A stretch of 64,000 nt of DNA from contig QEYB01001463.1 in assembly GCA_017562135.1 (NCBI GenBank), positions 62,001 through 126,000 of the forward strand, read 5' to 3'. The stretch comes from Dipylidium caninum. Its lineage: Eukaryota > Platyhelminthes > Cestoda > Cyclophyllidea > Dipylidiidae. The number at the start of each line of letters is the position of its first letter. The first letter of the stretch is position 1. Below are positions 39,966-63,636 of this stretch, one piece after another. The position numbers and the translations under genes are program-made. The notes beneath the pieces are model-generated. The model was given only the letters and a program-made list of their open reading frames with translations. It ran no database searches and was not told the origin of the DNA.

Positions 39966-42657
39966 GGTGGTGCAATAAGGTGGCCGCTACCGCTTTTTGC
40001 AGCTCATCTTTTTTACTGAAAAAATATCCAGTTTTTTTCCTTATTGATACGCCTTTCTCAGGCAATGTGTATTACAAAGAGACCTAGCAATAGCGCTCCA
40101 ATACACATCGTAACAGATATAATCCTACAGCACAGATGAAACCACCGCTGAGATTGACGAAAACAGCTAGCTAAACTAACAAGCAAGTTATGGGGAGCCT
40201 CGCATTTTTACCAACTGCCACGACCCGAGTTGACCTCAGGGAGGGAGGGGGAAAGTGAATGGAATGAACGCACATCAGCGTAGAATCCCCTTGGGAATCT
40301 CATCGAGTCGTCGCGGAAATCCGATGAAATTTGACGTTAACAAACTATCTTCGTTGTTTATCTCACCATGCTCGATTGTGTAGAAACTGGAACTACATCT
40401 CGATTCAATAAGCGAGTATCGGCCAATGCTTTACATACTTCAGCGATGTTACTCATTCATACATTTGCTCCGAAGGGTATTTCCCTCATCCGTCCCCTTG
40501 ACCCTTTCATCATCTCACTCTCGCACGCGGAGCCCTCTGAGCCAAGAAGAGGACACAGATTTCCTCATTATTTATTCTAAACCATCCTTTCTCGTCCTCT
40601 TCGATAAGTATGTGACAAACTCAACCGGGTTCTGTTAGTTACCCCAAGCTTCTGCAGTCTGCCATGTAATCGAGTTAGGGTACTGTTTCATTTCCCCGAA
40701 CAAGTCATGCTTCATTGTCCACTACTCCCGCGTCAATGCGACTTAAGTGGACCCGTGTGGTATGCGTGCAGATGAGCATATTAAGGTACCCCTTCTTTGT
40801 CAACGGTCTAAATCTTGCCGAGAATAAAACAGAGTGAATGAGAGACCGCTTAGGGAAAAGGAGGAAGTCGGGAAGTGCATGGAAAGGCCGAAGTGTGCAG
40901 CCAAATAACATCTTTCCGACAGCCTCCCGGCCTCACTCTAATATCTAACCCCGAGAGACGAAACACGGTGCGCAGGGCGGTCCCAGATTCCTCTCCACCA
41001 ACGCACTCGCATTATTTCAAGTTTACTTGCTAGATGAGGAGGGCTGTTGCCAAATATACTGTGAAGTTGAAGACGTTCCCATTGAAGTGCCGTGATAACA
41101 CCAGCGCCTGCTGCGTCCCCCAAACTTCCACTCCACAGTTGCGTGGATCCAACAGTATCTCATGTGCACCAATTATAACTGAAGTACGTATATGGTCTCC
41201 TTTTTGATCAAAAAGTAGCCTGGACACCGTGTTAGCACAGTTGAGGGGCGGAATTGTACTTCTCTTACTTCAGTAGCCATTTGTCCATTTTTCCTGACTT
41301 TAATTAGAAAAAAGCAAGCCGATTGACGCTGCAGAATGGCCCCTGCTTTCGTGGCTGCGAATAGTAGCAACAAAGTCGTCTATCAGACCATATTTCAAGC
41401 ATCCTTCTGACCACACAGGACGCCACATACGGCCAGTCTTGTGCTTACGGTTATGCACTTTCCTATACCTCAAGTCCCAAGCCTAACTTGAGAGATGTAA
41501 AAGCTACACCTGATGACGAGGTCGGAAACGTGACTTCTCATCTATGAATGTCTGGGCCTGAGCCGTTGAAGAACTGAGTTAACATCAGAGATCAAGACAA
41601 CGTCGAAGTTGGATTACTATCTTAATCGGTGAGCAAATGAAGGAACTGGGATTAGGAGGCTGGATTTTTACGTCCAAAAGCTGACACCGTCATTTTAGTA
41701 GTTGGTCCAGCTTAAAAAGAACTTAGAAGACCCCATTTCCCCGTCACTGTAACGACGCCAGAACGGGCAACAACTAAGTCAATCCAAAGCCACACTACTT
41801 CAATCAAAATAGTAAAAGGAAATTAGAGGTTTCCTAAGCCTTCAGAATACTAACAAGTGAAAAACAAATATCCCACGCTGGGGATAACCTCATAGCCCAT
41901 CGTACTAACTTCCACTAATTTATGATGTGTATAATAAAAATTGTTAGCTGAAAAGACGTGTGTTAGTGATGCCCACGTAAATGTTTAACGCGCCACATAG
42001 GTAGTCCAAAAGGCACCTCGAAGGTAACCTGGAACGGCCCCAACCAACAACTCGAGCTCCTGGTTGTTTGCTGACTGAAACACGTTTTATTTGGACTGCC
42101 TCCTATGTGACAAGACTAGACGTACCCACATCAGTTTCGGGCATGATCCGCCCACTTCGGTTCGCCGAAGTGCCGGAAGGAAGACGGACAACCCTAACTC
42201 CAATGACATTTCTATACCAGGTTTTGGACACGATATAAGAAATTCCACTAACACAGAACACAATTTTTAACGAAAAACGACCACAGATTGATGTAGAGAC
42301 CACCCCTAAAGCAAGAGGTAAACCGATATTACGCCCGAACAGCATATGGTTCATAACCCTTGCAGTTTCTCCTTAAATGAGTTGCGTCTCCTCCTCTACG
42401 TTACAAATCAAGGCTGTCATACTTGAGCCTCATTTCAGAAATATGACTTAAGCTGGCATCAACCCTGTATGACGTACTCAAAACCAATCTATTGCCAATA
42501 TGCAAGCTTCTCCATCAAGTCACGCGGAATGCTAGCTAACACAAAACGCTGTTAGCATGGCCCTAAACCAGTAAACCATAACCAATCAATGAACAGATAC
42601 GAAAGAGAAAAACTATACCATTTGTACAATTTAATGAACGATGGGACTGACTTTGGG
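39966..42657. other. Intergenic region between GT31 pseudogene and RPL24
   Basis: No recognised gene. Overlapping open minus-strand frames at 40938-41227 follow a usable acceptor (TACGTACTTCAG) and are noted among the findings. Confidence 0.4.
42630..42635 (-). terminator. Polyadenylation signal of RPL24 (ATTAAA)
   Basis: ATTAAA on the minus strand, 22 bases past the RPL24 stop codon. It is the commonest natural variant of AATAAA. Its position implies a very short 3' untranslated region, which is usual for ribosomal protein genes. Confidence 0.5.
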
Positions 42658-43379
42658 TTAGAACCGCCTGCCAACTTTCTGGGCTGGTTTGTTTACCTTC
42701 TTTGCAGTCTTCTGTTGATGTTTCTGTGCAGGTGCGGGGTTTTGCTTCTTCTTAAGTTCAGCCTTCTTCGCCCTTTTTTCAGCCTCCTTAGCCTTCTGCT
42801 TCTCCTTCAAAGCACGCATAGCCTGCTCGCGCATAGCTTTTCGAATCTCTGGGTTCTGGTTTCGCTTGGCCATAATTTCTGTGAGACTAGCGCCGGCGAA
42901 AGCCCGGGCAGTTTTGGTTATTTTTTTAGTGCGCTTCTTCGTAAGTTCCTCGACCGCACCCTTTTTATATTTGCGGCGGTACAGAACAGTCCAGCTTACT
43001 TCACGTGGATTGCGCTTCAGATAGTGAGAACGCTCGCATTTTGAGCTGAGGAAATAAAATTGACGGCCATCGCCGCGAATAGCGCGTTTACCATGACCTG
43101 GGTAAACCTTGTATCCACTGTAGGAACAGACTTCTAATCTAAAAGTTAAGGGGAGGACGGCGTATCATTACATAAAAAATTGGTAGTCTACAAAATTCAA
43201 GCGATGCAGTTACCAATTCGAAAACATCGCTAAAAACAGCCCAATTGAAAATACGGAACCGGCAAAGCCCACACATTTGATATATTTTAAATCGCGTGAT
43301 ATGCGAGCTATAATAAACCCATACTGCAAACTAGCAAAACTAGAAGATGGGGACATTCGCCGCATGCGACTTACTTCAT
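42658..43379 (-). CDS. RPL24: 60S ribosomal protein L24 (eL24), two exons
   Basis: Component of the large cytosolic ribosomal subunit; its N-terminal zinc-ribbon-like domain sits at the subunit interface. Exon 1 contributes only five coding bases (ATGAA, 43379-43375) before GTAAGT. Exon 2 runs 43138-42658 after CTTAACTTTTAG. The join gives ATG AA|A TTA GAA GTC and a 161-residue product (human about 157). Family signatures are plain: [17 protein letters not shown], the [15 protein letters not shown] segment, then [16 protein letters not shown] and [18 protein letters not shown], followed by the usual lysine/alanine-rich tail ending QKVGRRF. One difference from the usual CSFSG is the residue after the first cysteine-serine pair (CSYSG). 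The stop is TAA at 42658-42660. The 236-base intron (43139-43374) shows no snoRNA boxes. No neighbour is linked functionally. Confidence 0.97.
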
Positions 43380-46300
43380 GGCTGTCACGCCTGACCTTTT
43401 ATGGTATATTAAAACAACTGAACGTTAGCCATCGCTCAAGGCGTTAAGTATTTTAAAATTGTTATTTGGTTCACCAAAATATCTAATCTGTTTTGCACTA
43501 AACTTATTGTATTAAAGTTAATTTTAACATTAAGTATTTTTTAAGTTTTACTTCTCTCAATGCTTATACATCGTATAGCAACTGCGTAATTTAGATGAAT
43601 GATGTTATAGACATTTTAGGCTTGTAGTTGACGTTCATTTTTCCCAGACATTGAATACCCAATCAAGAGCCAACTTCAGTTCTCTCTCAGGCCCTATTGC
43701 GGTTCTAATTGGTTCTCTCAATTTGAGGTCCCTATTAAATGCGGACTGCAGCAGATTTGGTCATTCAACATTTTCGCGACCTTGGGTGTCTGTTGTTGGC
43801 TGGTGGCAAGATACTGGCGAAGCTGAGTGGTCAGCCAGTCATCAGCTTCGTCCGGTCTTGCTACACGCCTCAATAATGAACAGCATTGGGATGTTCTTTC
43901 GTTCCATTCACTTCGGTAAAGTAATTCTCACTGGCAGCCAATGTCACACTTCATCTATATATCAATAAAATCCAATTTATATTAATATTTCTTTCAAAGA
44001 CGTTACACTATCTGTTAAGTGTGAAAGGTGATTTCGTTGTTCAATATGTTTAAGTTATTTATCATCTGCACGCCGTGAAGGAAGAATTTCTTATTTTCAA
44101 AATTATCTATCGGATCCACCTAATGCATGGCACTATATAATCCTATCCTTCCGTAAACGCCTTTCTAATTATAAAACAATCTGTCATATCACTTGTTTTC
44201 AATGAAGGCACACTTGTGGAAATCTAAGTCAGGCCCTGGAATCTTACCCTGCTTTACCAGAACATTTCGTGTATAGATAACAGTCCAGAGGCCAATTTGA
44301 AGGTTTATCGCCGAGGCAACAGACATGGTAGTAATTTAAAGGCTATTTTGGTGTTGAAAGTAAGTGATTGGATGAATAATTAAGTAAGGAGTTTAGCCAT
44401 GTGCCTATTCGTATCACTCTTAATACGCTTTCAAGTTCAAGGCTTTCTTTTTTTCTACTAAACTTCGTTTGAATCACTATTAACTCCGTAGATAATAACA
44501 TAATTTGTCAAGAAACATTCACTTCTATCACCTCTCAATTGACTGCCATTTGTCCCATTCGCTCGGTATCTTTTAATAAGCTTCCAACGAACACAGGAGA
44601 CAACCTTCCTTAAACGCCATACCTCTACAACATCGGTATCTAATATCCAGACCTCCCTACTCTAAGTTCACATTCTCATATACTCCCTTAAATTTAGAAG
44701 CTAGAGGTGTAATCTCCCATTATCATAGCATTCTAATCTCCTTCCTTTCTCTTTTTATTCAGTGTCCACTTTGATACCAGAATCCTCAATTGATTCCCCT
44801 TTCATTTACTCACTTCCCTTGATAGAGTAGATGTTAAATTCGTGGCTTAACAAGACACGAGAGCAAATGTAAAGTTGCGCAGAGAAGACTACTGCCAATA
44901 AAAATGGGATTTATCAGGGAGGTGACAGTTCATTTTGTCCCCACATAATGCTCAAACAGTCGCTAATATAAACGAAGTGTGTCACAATATTATGCCTTAG
45001 GGTTAACCTTCGTATACGTAGAGGGGAACTGGTCTTCTGTGCTCACAGGAAAATTTGACTCATGTGTGTAAAGTCGGTTTTGTTGGTATTTGAAAGCAAC
45101 TGGTTGCAGACTCAAAGACTGACCTCAAGTATCACTAATAATGAAATTGAGTTCTATCTGCATGAAATCGAGCAATCTTATCTTATGTTTTGGTATATTC
45201 GTGCTTTCATTTTCTTTACTCTTGTTCATCGTCAGCACAACTCTTAACAGTGTATAAAATTTGATAGTTTGAGGCGTGATCACATTTCAGAATTATGATA
45301 AAACTTTACTAGATGGCTACAACATCCCTTATAACCCCGCTTGTGAGCGTCCCTTGGTGTCTTGATTAATGCCTGCCAGCCCCACATCCCGATTTCGACA
45401 TCCTGAATTAGTCCTACGGCTATTCCCTCTTTTGGGTAATTCCATTCTCCTAGAGGAAATGTCTAAAATAGAACAGTAATCGAAACATGCCAGTGTATAA
45501 AAATGAAGCTAAAATCGAAATCGTTGGCGTAAAGCATCCCCCTACTATGAGTATAATGTAATTTGTGTCTTCTGACACTGACATTTCCAACCACTTCGTC
45601 AAACAATAGCGGCTGCTTCCCGTGGATGTTCACATAAAGTGTTGGAGAGCAAAGCAGTTGTGCATCTCTGTCAAAAAATTCGCTTTGGCGTCCTCACTCC
45701 CATACCCCAGTGAGCCGTGGCAAAATATCGTATTCACAAGCGCCTTTATTTGATCAAAAAGCGATACCAAGTCGCCCAGCATTACACGAACTAGAAAGAT
45801 TCAGTCACTGTCAAAGAGCGCAGAATTGTCAAATGTGTGTCACGTTGGTGGCATCTATTCACACAAGTGTAACACTAAGCAGAAGTGAACCTTCGTGAGT
45901 ATTCCATTAAGAAGAATTTCCCATGCAAACGGTTTTGATGTACTAGTCAGTCACCATTATCATGTTACTTTTCGGGAAAAAACTATTACCCAACCGAGTA
46001 AAATTTTATAGTTTTGGTTGAGTAACACACCAGTCGGCCAATTGGCTTTTACCTGTTCTTATACTTGTGATCTTTATTGTGGAATTAGTATGTAGTCCCT
46101 GTGTCTGTGTACGGATTGGAAAGTACATACTACTCTAATAGTTGAGGAGCCGGTGATCAAATGAAGGAAAATATTTTCTATTGTAGACATTGCTCCATTA
46201 TTGCAGGATCGGGGCCAAAATATATAAGTGGAGATCTTCCATTTACTCATTTCTCTTGGTAACATTCTTGATTCACTAGGAGGACGTCCATGCGCCACCC

Positions 46301-49300
46301 CGACGACTCCTTTAAATCTCAAACATATAAATCTCAGAATCACTCATTTGCTGGGTAGTCATTCTCGAACTGAAGAAAAGACTCCCGTATTTCACTTTAA
46401 GCCTCTGTCAGGGATATGTTTAGTAAATCATGGAATATTTCAGCATTGGAATCTGGTTTTCTCGCCCTCTTTCCTGTAAACTTTTATTTCAATACTATTA
46501 CTTAATTTTGGTAAGGATCCAGCTAGGGTACGGAAAAACTGAAGTTTAATTTCACGATTCTAATGGTGTTGTGAACACAAAGCGCAAAGGACTCACTAGG
46601 GACTCTCAATTGCGATACGTTGTCCAGATGTGAGCAAGTGGATTCACTTATGTGTATTTTTGTGTGCAAATTCAGGTTGTTCTAGAAGTCAGCCAAAGCG
46701 TGTAGGCGGCACCTCACGTCCACTCGATATAGTGTAATCAGGACTTCACCCCCTTCCCCCCGTGATTTAAGCCAATATTAATGAAACGAATGTTTATTCT
46801 CATCAGCAGTTGTTTATCATACAAGTGTAGAATCTTAAAGTTGGGTGAATCGACTAAAATTAATACTCTGTGGCCCTGATTGCTACGATACATCAAAGAA
46901 TAACTGAAATCCATTCGACCCTTACTTAATTGCGCTAATCTTTCAAGCAAATACGACATGGGTTGGGAGTAGACCTGAATATTTCGCAAGAGAATAATTC
47001 GAAAATAGGGGGCTTCGTTAAGTAACAAATGCCTGATCTGATATGAACATGACGGTCTAAAACGTATGTGACTAATAAGATTTTTATCAAACTGAACGTT
47101 AAGTGGAAGTCTAAACTCGCTCCGTTCTTTGAGTGAGGCTTCTTTATTCAGACATGGGCGTTGGCTCGAGTGCGTGCGTACGTGCGCGTACACAAGCACG
47201 TACACACAATTCGCGTAGTTGATTGGTGAAAAATTCGGCGCGCGTAACCGATACGTTTTATCCAGGTATTCGGTCCAGATTTTAGGCATCGCAAAGGCCA
47301 GATTTTCTCCGCCTTAGAACTTCCATCCACCATGAGCAGGAATAGGAAGTGCACTTTTAATGATAAAATAACACTTGTATCCATTATTTGGCCTCTTCAC
47401 TTTCTATCCCCTTAGTCGCGGGTAAACAACCACAGTAAACTTTTGTAGACCCAAATGCGAAAACACCATCTCCGAATATGGTAGACCGAAATTCATATAG
47501 ACATGATATCCATAACATATGTCCTACAAATGGAGTTAGGGTGTTAGATAATCGTTTTTTGTGAGTCCTATGGCTTTAAAGTGTTTTTGATAACATACGG
47601 AAGTACTTCTGCAGTAATATTTGGTCAGGAGGTATATAGATTTGCATAATGAGATATTTTTTATACCGCACATATGGGCAGATAACACGTTTTCCCACGG
47701 AACAGGGCCCTCAACCTCACCGGCGATAACTCGAATACTACGGCACATTGTATATGTAAGTGTGTATACCTCCCATCCAACAGTAGGGAAGCGACCGGAC
47801 GGCCTGTCCGACTATCGAGGCCATGGGAAGAAAGGAAAGCAAGAGAAAGATAGAGAAGGAAACGTTTTCGTGGGAAGTGTGTAGCTTCACTTGCAAATAA
47901 ACGAGCCCAAGGACCTACAGTTATGTGATTTTGTTTTTTGTCTTTCCATTTTCCTTCGCTCTCCTGAGTGGTTGGTATTGGGGACACACTTCCATCACTA
48001 CTTAGTTGCCGCCGAACCTTTCACTAAATATCAGGATAACCCGTTTAGGATGGAAGATATTTCCGAATGAGTGCATAAACCTGGATACACTTAGATGAGT
48101 AGAATATAAAAAACCTGCCGTTTCCACTCCTTTAACCTCCAGGTTACGTCTATTTCTACGAAGGCGTGTAAGTCATGAATTTAAATGTTTTTGCTTACTA
48201 TACCATAAACAATGGTTTTTAAGAGTATGCTAAGAAATTCAATGAAAATTCAATGTTTAGCATTAACTCAGATGAGAATCCCATCTTCATGGTAATTTTG
48301 TCCTAGAATGAAATCTTTACGTTGGGGTTAAGGTTAGGGACTTGTTTCTATCTCGTCTCATACATGTACTTCAATGTTGCAACAACGCCATTTAGACATG
48401 AACATAATCTTTTACAAATTGTTTCCTTATTTCTTGCGCTTATTCGAAGGATGTAGCCAACATTACACTTTTCGTAGAATTGCCCATAAATCCTAACATC
48501 AATTATCCATACCTTCCCAATTCCTCGTTGTTTTACATCATGGGGCGATTTTTATCCAAGCTCTGTTGTTGTTTAAAAATAGGAAACTGTTGGTAGGAGA
48601 AAGAAGACTAAAAAGAAGTGTTCAATTTTTATTGGCTGTTTTAATACGCGCGGACAAATAGCTTCAATCGTAGCCAATTAGAAGAAAGTGCGCAAGAGCA
48701 CATTCAATCGGAACGCACATGTCCCCGTAACCAGGTGGACGCGAAGCCTGGATTACGACCAACACACTGCCTGGTTAGGTGCAGTGAATAACGTAAAACA
48801 ACGCAGCTAAATGGAACCCAAGGCTCCGATTTCAATCCATTTGGGATAGGAGAAAATTCTTTAAATCTGACGCGCACATAAAATACTAACAAGGTGGCCC
48901 TCTAAACTAAGACAATTACGAACCGTCTGACTAAGGCTACTATAGTGAAAGGGAAGATTAAATTACTGATACCGTCAAAACAGGCCAAGTATTAGGGTTT
49001 ATTCGAACGACATATTTGAGACAAAAGTTTTTAATCAAGGCATGAAGAATGAATAGAGTAATATCACGTACAATGTTTTTGCTTCGGTTCAGCCCTAATA
49101 AATTGGTATTATTGTGAAATTTTACGTTAGTATGAATAAAATAACTGGGGATATAAAACAACGCCTATTTAAAGTATTACTCAACGCGAAACGAGTCGGT
49201 GTACTTTTGTGAGTAACGTTCAGAGACGCAGATGCCTATCCCTTTTTTAAACAGCCGAAATTAAGGGAAAGACTTTTGTAAAGATGGAAGGAAATAGGTT

Positions 49301-50095
49301 TAGGCGGCATGATACCCCGTCAAATTCATTTCCTTCCGAAGGGGAAATGAAAGCCAATGGTGCAAAAAAATATATTAGTGTAATATATAAGATATAATTA
49401 CGTCCCATATGATTATTTTCTCTGTATCAATGACGTAGACTTACATTACGTTCATTTAAACAGGGGGATACTAGAGGTGGAGAGGATTTGGTTGCGCATA
49501 CACTTAGAAATATAGAACAAGTGATATAAAATATCGCGAAACGGGGTAGCTATCCGCCTAAAATTCATTTCAGGTTTGGAAAGGGAGGTTAGCGATTAAC
49601 GAGTCCCTCAAGAAGCTAACTAGAACAGATACGTTTGCTGTGGGCATTATGATTGTTATGTTCTAGATGTGTAGAAACATTTCATAAGATGTGGATTCTT
49701 TACGCATGGGGAGTTATATATTCGTACTCAGATTTGTGTGGCCCCTGAGTGGATGTCTACGCAGCAAGCCGGCCTCAATTTTATTAATATCAATGGCATC
49801 ACCTAATAAACCTTACCAAAAAATTTCAACGAACCTTTATGCGCTTTGTCATTTAGCAATATGTATGGCTGGATACACATGTTTATATTTATCTAAAACT
49901 AACTTATTTTAATACTCTTAATTTAATAACCAAAAATTATTCACAAGTTGGGTGTTGTATAATAAAACAACATTGTAGCGCACGTTGTTATTTTAAAAGC
50001 AGAATTTTTGTTATAATCATCCAACGTTTAAAAGAATCGGTGCGCCGCATCTGTTTGGTTCCAAAACTCGAATAATTGGGGCACGCTTTTCAGCT
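43380..50095. other. AT-rich intergenic region between RPL24 and elongin C
   Basis: About 6.7 kb between two divergently transcribed genes (RPL24 minus, elongin C plus), so both promoters must lie here, but I see no clear TATA box or other core element. The longest frame is a 183-codon minus-strand ORF at 46738-47289, listed among the findings. An alternating purine-pyrimidine tract lies at about 47171-47205. No gene is recognised. Confidence 0.4.
50092..50093 (+). promoter_or_regulatory. Splice acceptor two bases before the elongin C start codon
   Basis: The sequence CACGCTTTTCAG ends at 50093, and the ATG begins at 50096. A pyrimidine-rich acceptor this close to the start codon is what a spliced-leader trans-splice site looks like in flatworms. 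An ordinary 5' untranslated intron would look the same, so the sequence alone does not decide. Confidence 0.4.
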
Positions 50096-51349
50096 ATGAC
50101 CACCACCCAAAGAAGCGATCCACCCTCGGAAACTGTATTCGGAGGCGCAGAGGGTCCAGACGCAATGTACGTTAAACTTGTATCATCAGATGACCATGAA
50201 TTCTACGTCAAACGCGAATATGCCCTAACCAGCGGTATAATAAAGGCAATGCTCTCCGGGCCGGGTTTGTTGCCCCTTTTCCCCTACTTTCCCTGCTACA
50301 TGTTTGCTTCTGGACTAAGGATAGTTTCTGGAGTGCTTATACAAATACGGAGTCTGCCGTCTGCTCTAGGTGTTGTAAAATATCTTTATTAATACGTTAC
50401 TTTACCTGCTATGAGATTTCTGTAAGTAACTTGCACAACCTGCCATCGTTATCTTATTTTTTTGTATTTTTTTTTCGACTGCAACTGCAGTGTTATACAA
50501 AAGATGGCAACTAGTTAATTGTCCTCATGATGCGCTGTCGATGGATATTTTCTAAATCGACTCACGATCCACCACATATGCGTGGTTTTTGCGCCACAGT
50601 TAGCTCAAAGCTTGCTTGTCTATTGACCTATCAGTTACATTTAAGCAGATCATTTTGACATAAACTTTTGTGGTTTGTCGTTTACTTGTTTTTAATGGTT
50701 GTATCGTTTCACAAGCTACTCTTGTCCATCAAGTAAGAACTGTCGTGTAAATGTGTCTGCGGAACAAACACAAAATTCCACCTTATTGATTCGGACTTCT
50801 GCATTAGCCGGCTGCCCATAAAATTAGTCAGTATTATGACAAGTTAGTTCTTTGCAATTTTCGTGCTTGGAGCCTAATGCTTTGTTTTGCTTAATGGAAA
50901 TAGATTACGATAGACCATCGTGGTATCGCCGCATTTCATTTTCCCTGAACTTTGCTAATGTTCGCGCTTCTCCGACGTATCGCAGGTTTTAGATGTTTGA
51001 CCAAAGGGTATCATTGTTTATGCTAATCGTTATTGATGATTATTTCAGTGTTATTCATAATTGGGATTTCTTCTGCATTGCTGTTTATCACTGTAATTAC
51101 GCCGATGATAATGTAGTACTGCAAGTAAGTCTTAATATTTACACTTTACTCCACACAGGCCAATTTCAGGAAAATGAAACAAATGTAGTGCACTTTCGCG
51201 AGATACCCTCACATGTTCTTCAAAAGGTGTGCAGCTACTTTGCCTACAAGGTCCGCTACAGCAACTCCTCTTCGGAGATTCCGGAATTCCCCATAGCTCC
51301 GGAAATCAGCCTTGAATTGCTAATGGCTGCCAACTTCCTTGACTGCTAG
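50096..51349 (+). CDS. ELOC: Elongin C, two exons
   Basis: Adaptor with a Skp1/BTB-type fold. It pairs with elongin B and links VHL-box and SOCS-box substrate receptors to cullin-2/5 ubiquitin ligases; it also belongs to the elongin transcription-elongation complex. Exon 1 is 50096-50264, ending CCG G|GTTTGT. Exon 2 is 51159-51349, after ACTCCACACAG. Together they are 360 bases for 119 residues (human 112), the extra residues being at the N-terminus ([14 protein letters not shown]). Conserved blocks are GPDAMYVKL, then [19 protein letters not shown], then [35 protein letters not shown] and the invariant end [11 protein letters not shown]. The 894-base intron is phase 1 and splits the GPG turn. 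An AATATA at 51381-51386 may serve as the poly-A signal. The next gene downstream, on the same strand, starts about 1.5 kb away. Confidence 0.97.
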
Positions 51350-52892
51350 GATTTAGTGATTGCTGACCATTTCTGTTTCAAATATAAGCTTTGATGCTGT
51401 GGCTATTTTTCCCAAATTTTTTGATTTTTATATTGTCGCGGAGACAGGCGACTCTCCCAATGTTGTTATTTATCACACTTATTTACTGCTGTCGTAGTAT
51501 GAATCGCCTGTATTTTATTCGAATGTTGTTCATCCTGTGTGTTCGGACCCTGAAATCTCAGTTCGTGCGACTCGATTTTGCGTTATGCACAGCTTTCAAC
51601 CAACGCAGATTTAGGGAAATATTATTACTTCAGGCTCCTTATCACCGTTGCCTCTGCGCGGTCAATTTCTTTTTTGCTCAACTTAATAACTGCGGTATGA
51701 ACTAGGTGACGCCTGTAACATCTATACTCCATGTTATTTGCGTACCATTGCAATCCACAGAACTGTCATGACCACTCGGCCCCTTCTACAAGAAAAAGGA
51801 CCGTGGACATATATGAAAGCGTGCTCGGCCTGTTGGACGGTCTAGGCGAACGAATGCTGTTTTCGCCTATCTTCTATGATTTATTGAAATATAACTGAAA
51901 TTGCCAATGGCAGAGTTAGTGATGAACTATCTCGCAAAGGGCAAAGCCATCTGTAGTGTTATTCCTGCAGACTAGGTCATCACGACAACGTAACAGTGAT
52001 TATAGACTATTTGGGGGGAGGAGAGGGGAAGCGCTTTAGTAAATATCCTTGCTGCAACTAAGGGTCCCTGCACTGATCAGGTAGGTGAAACATAGCCAGT
52101 GCTTAGGGGGAAGTGGGCGCGGCTGGATGGGGAGTCGCGATTTTTGAGAAAAAAAGACGAAGGGCTGAAGTACTCGTATTGGTCTGCTAACCGTTCGCCT
52201 TGCGGATGAGGGTGCGTTCTGGTCAAGTATGGCGGTCTGGAGGTGGTGTGAAGGACTATTTCATTTTATAGGGGCGTATTTAGGCCGCTGTTGATGTTTT
52301 TAACTTGCTTGGTTTTAAGGGGAAAGGACACCATAATCTAAAATTTGCGATTATGACGCGGAGGGCCGTTAACAGTCAAGAGGCGAAGAGATTGCGGCCG
52401 TTTAAATTTGTTTGCGTATAACGCCAAGGAGATCTGCAACGTCCAAGTCTGTCCGAAATAATCAAAAAGTAAGTGGCGAATGAAAGTTTATTGGAGCATG
52501 AGTTAAAAGCCTGGGCTCAAACAGTGTCAGAAAATGCATAATAATTTGTGGCGAATGCTATAAAAATTTTTACTCAAGGTTAGTAAATTAAGTAAAATGT
52601 GAAAGTGACGGAATGATCAACTATCTGCTGAAATTGTTAACGGTCAATGCAATGATGGGAAAAATTAAAACAAAAAAGGCCGCGGCGTAGGTAACAGTCT
52701 TAGCTATTTGTCTGTCCCCTGCGTTACTCTGTGGATGGTACATTCACATTTGCTGAATGGATAACGCACAACAACCAGAAATCCCAGCAAAAGAGAATGG
52801 GTACATTCGTGTTATGATACTTTCATTTTCTGCTTGAATGCATGTAACATTAAGTACTAATCGGCAACGTTTGTCATACTTTGGATTTGTAG
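51350..52892. other. Intergenic spacer between elongin C and BTBD10-like gene
   Basis: About 1.5 kb. A plus-strand frame at 51391-51705 is not recognised. This stretch must contain the 3' end of the elongin C transcript and probably unseen 5' exons or the promoter of the downstream gene. Confidence 0.35.

Positions 52893-63636
<10,744 letters not shown>

Noticed and set aside
42589..43044. A 151-codon plus-strand ORF with hydrophobic leucine-rich content
   Set aside because: It is the antisense shadow of the lysine/alanine-rich C-terminal half of RPL24.
43139..43374. Possible snoRNA in the RPL24 intron
   Set aside because: Ribosomal protein introns often host snoRNAs, but no paired C (RUGAUGA) and D (CUGA) boxes or H/ACA signals are visible.
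51097..51109. A YADD string (reverse transcriptase catalytic motif) in an open frame just before elongin C exon 2
   Set aside because: No other reverse transcriptase block is found on either side; it lies in the elongin C intron and is best explained by chance.
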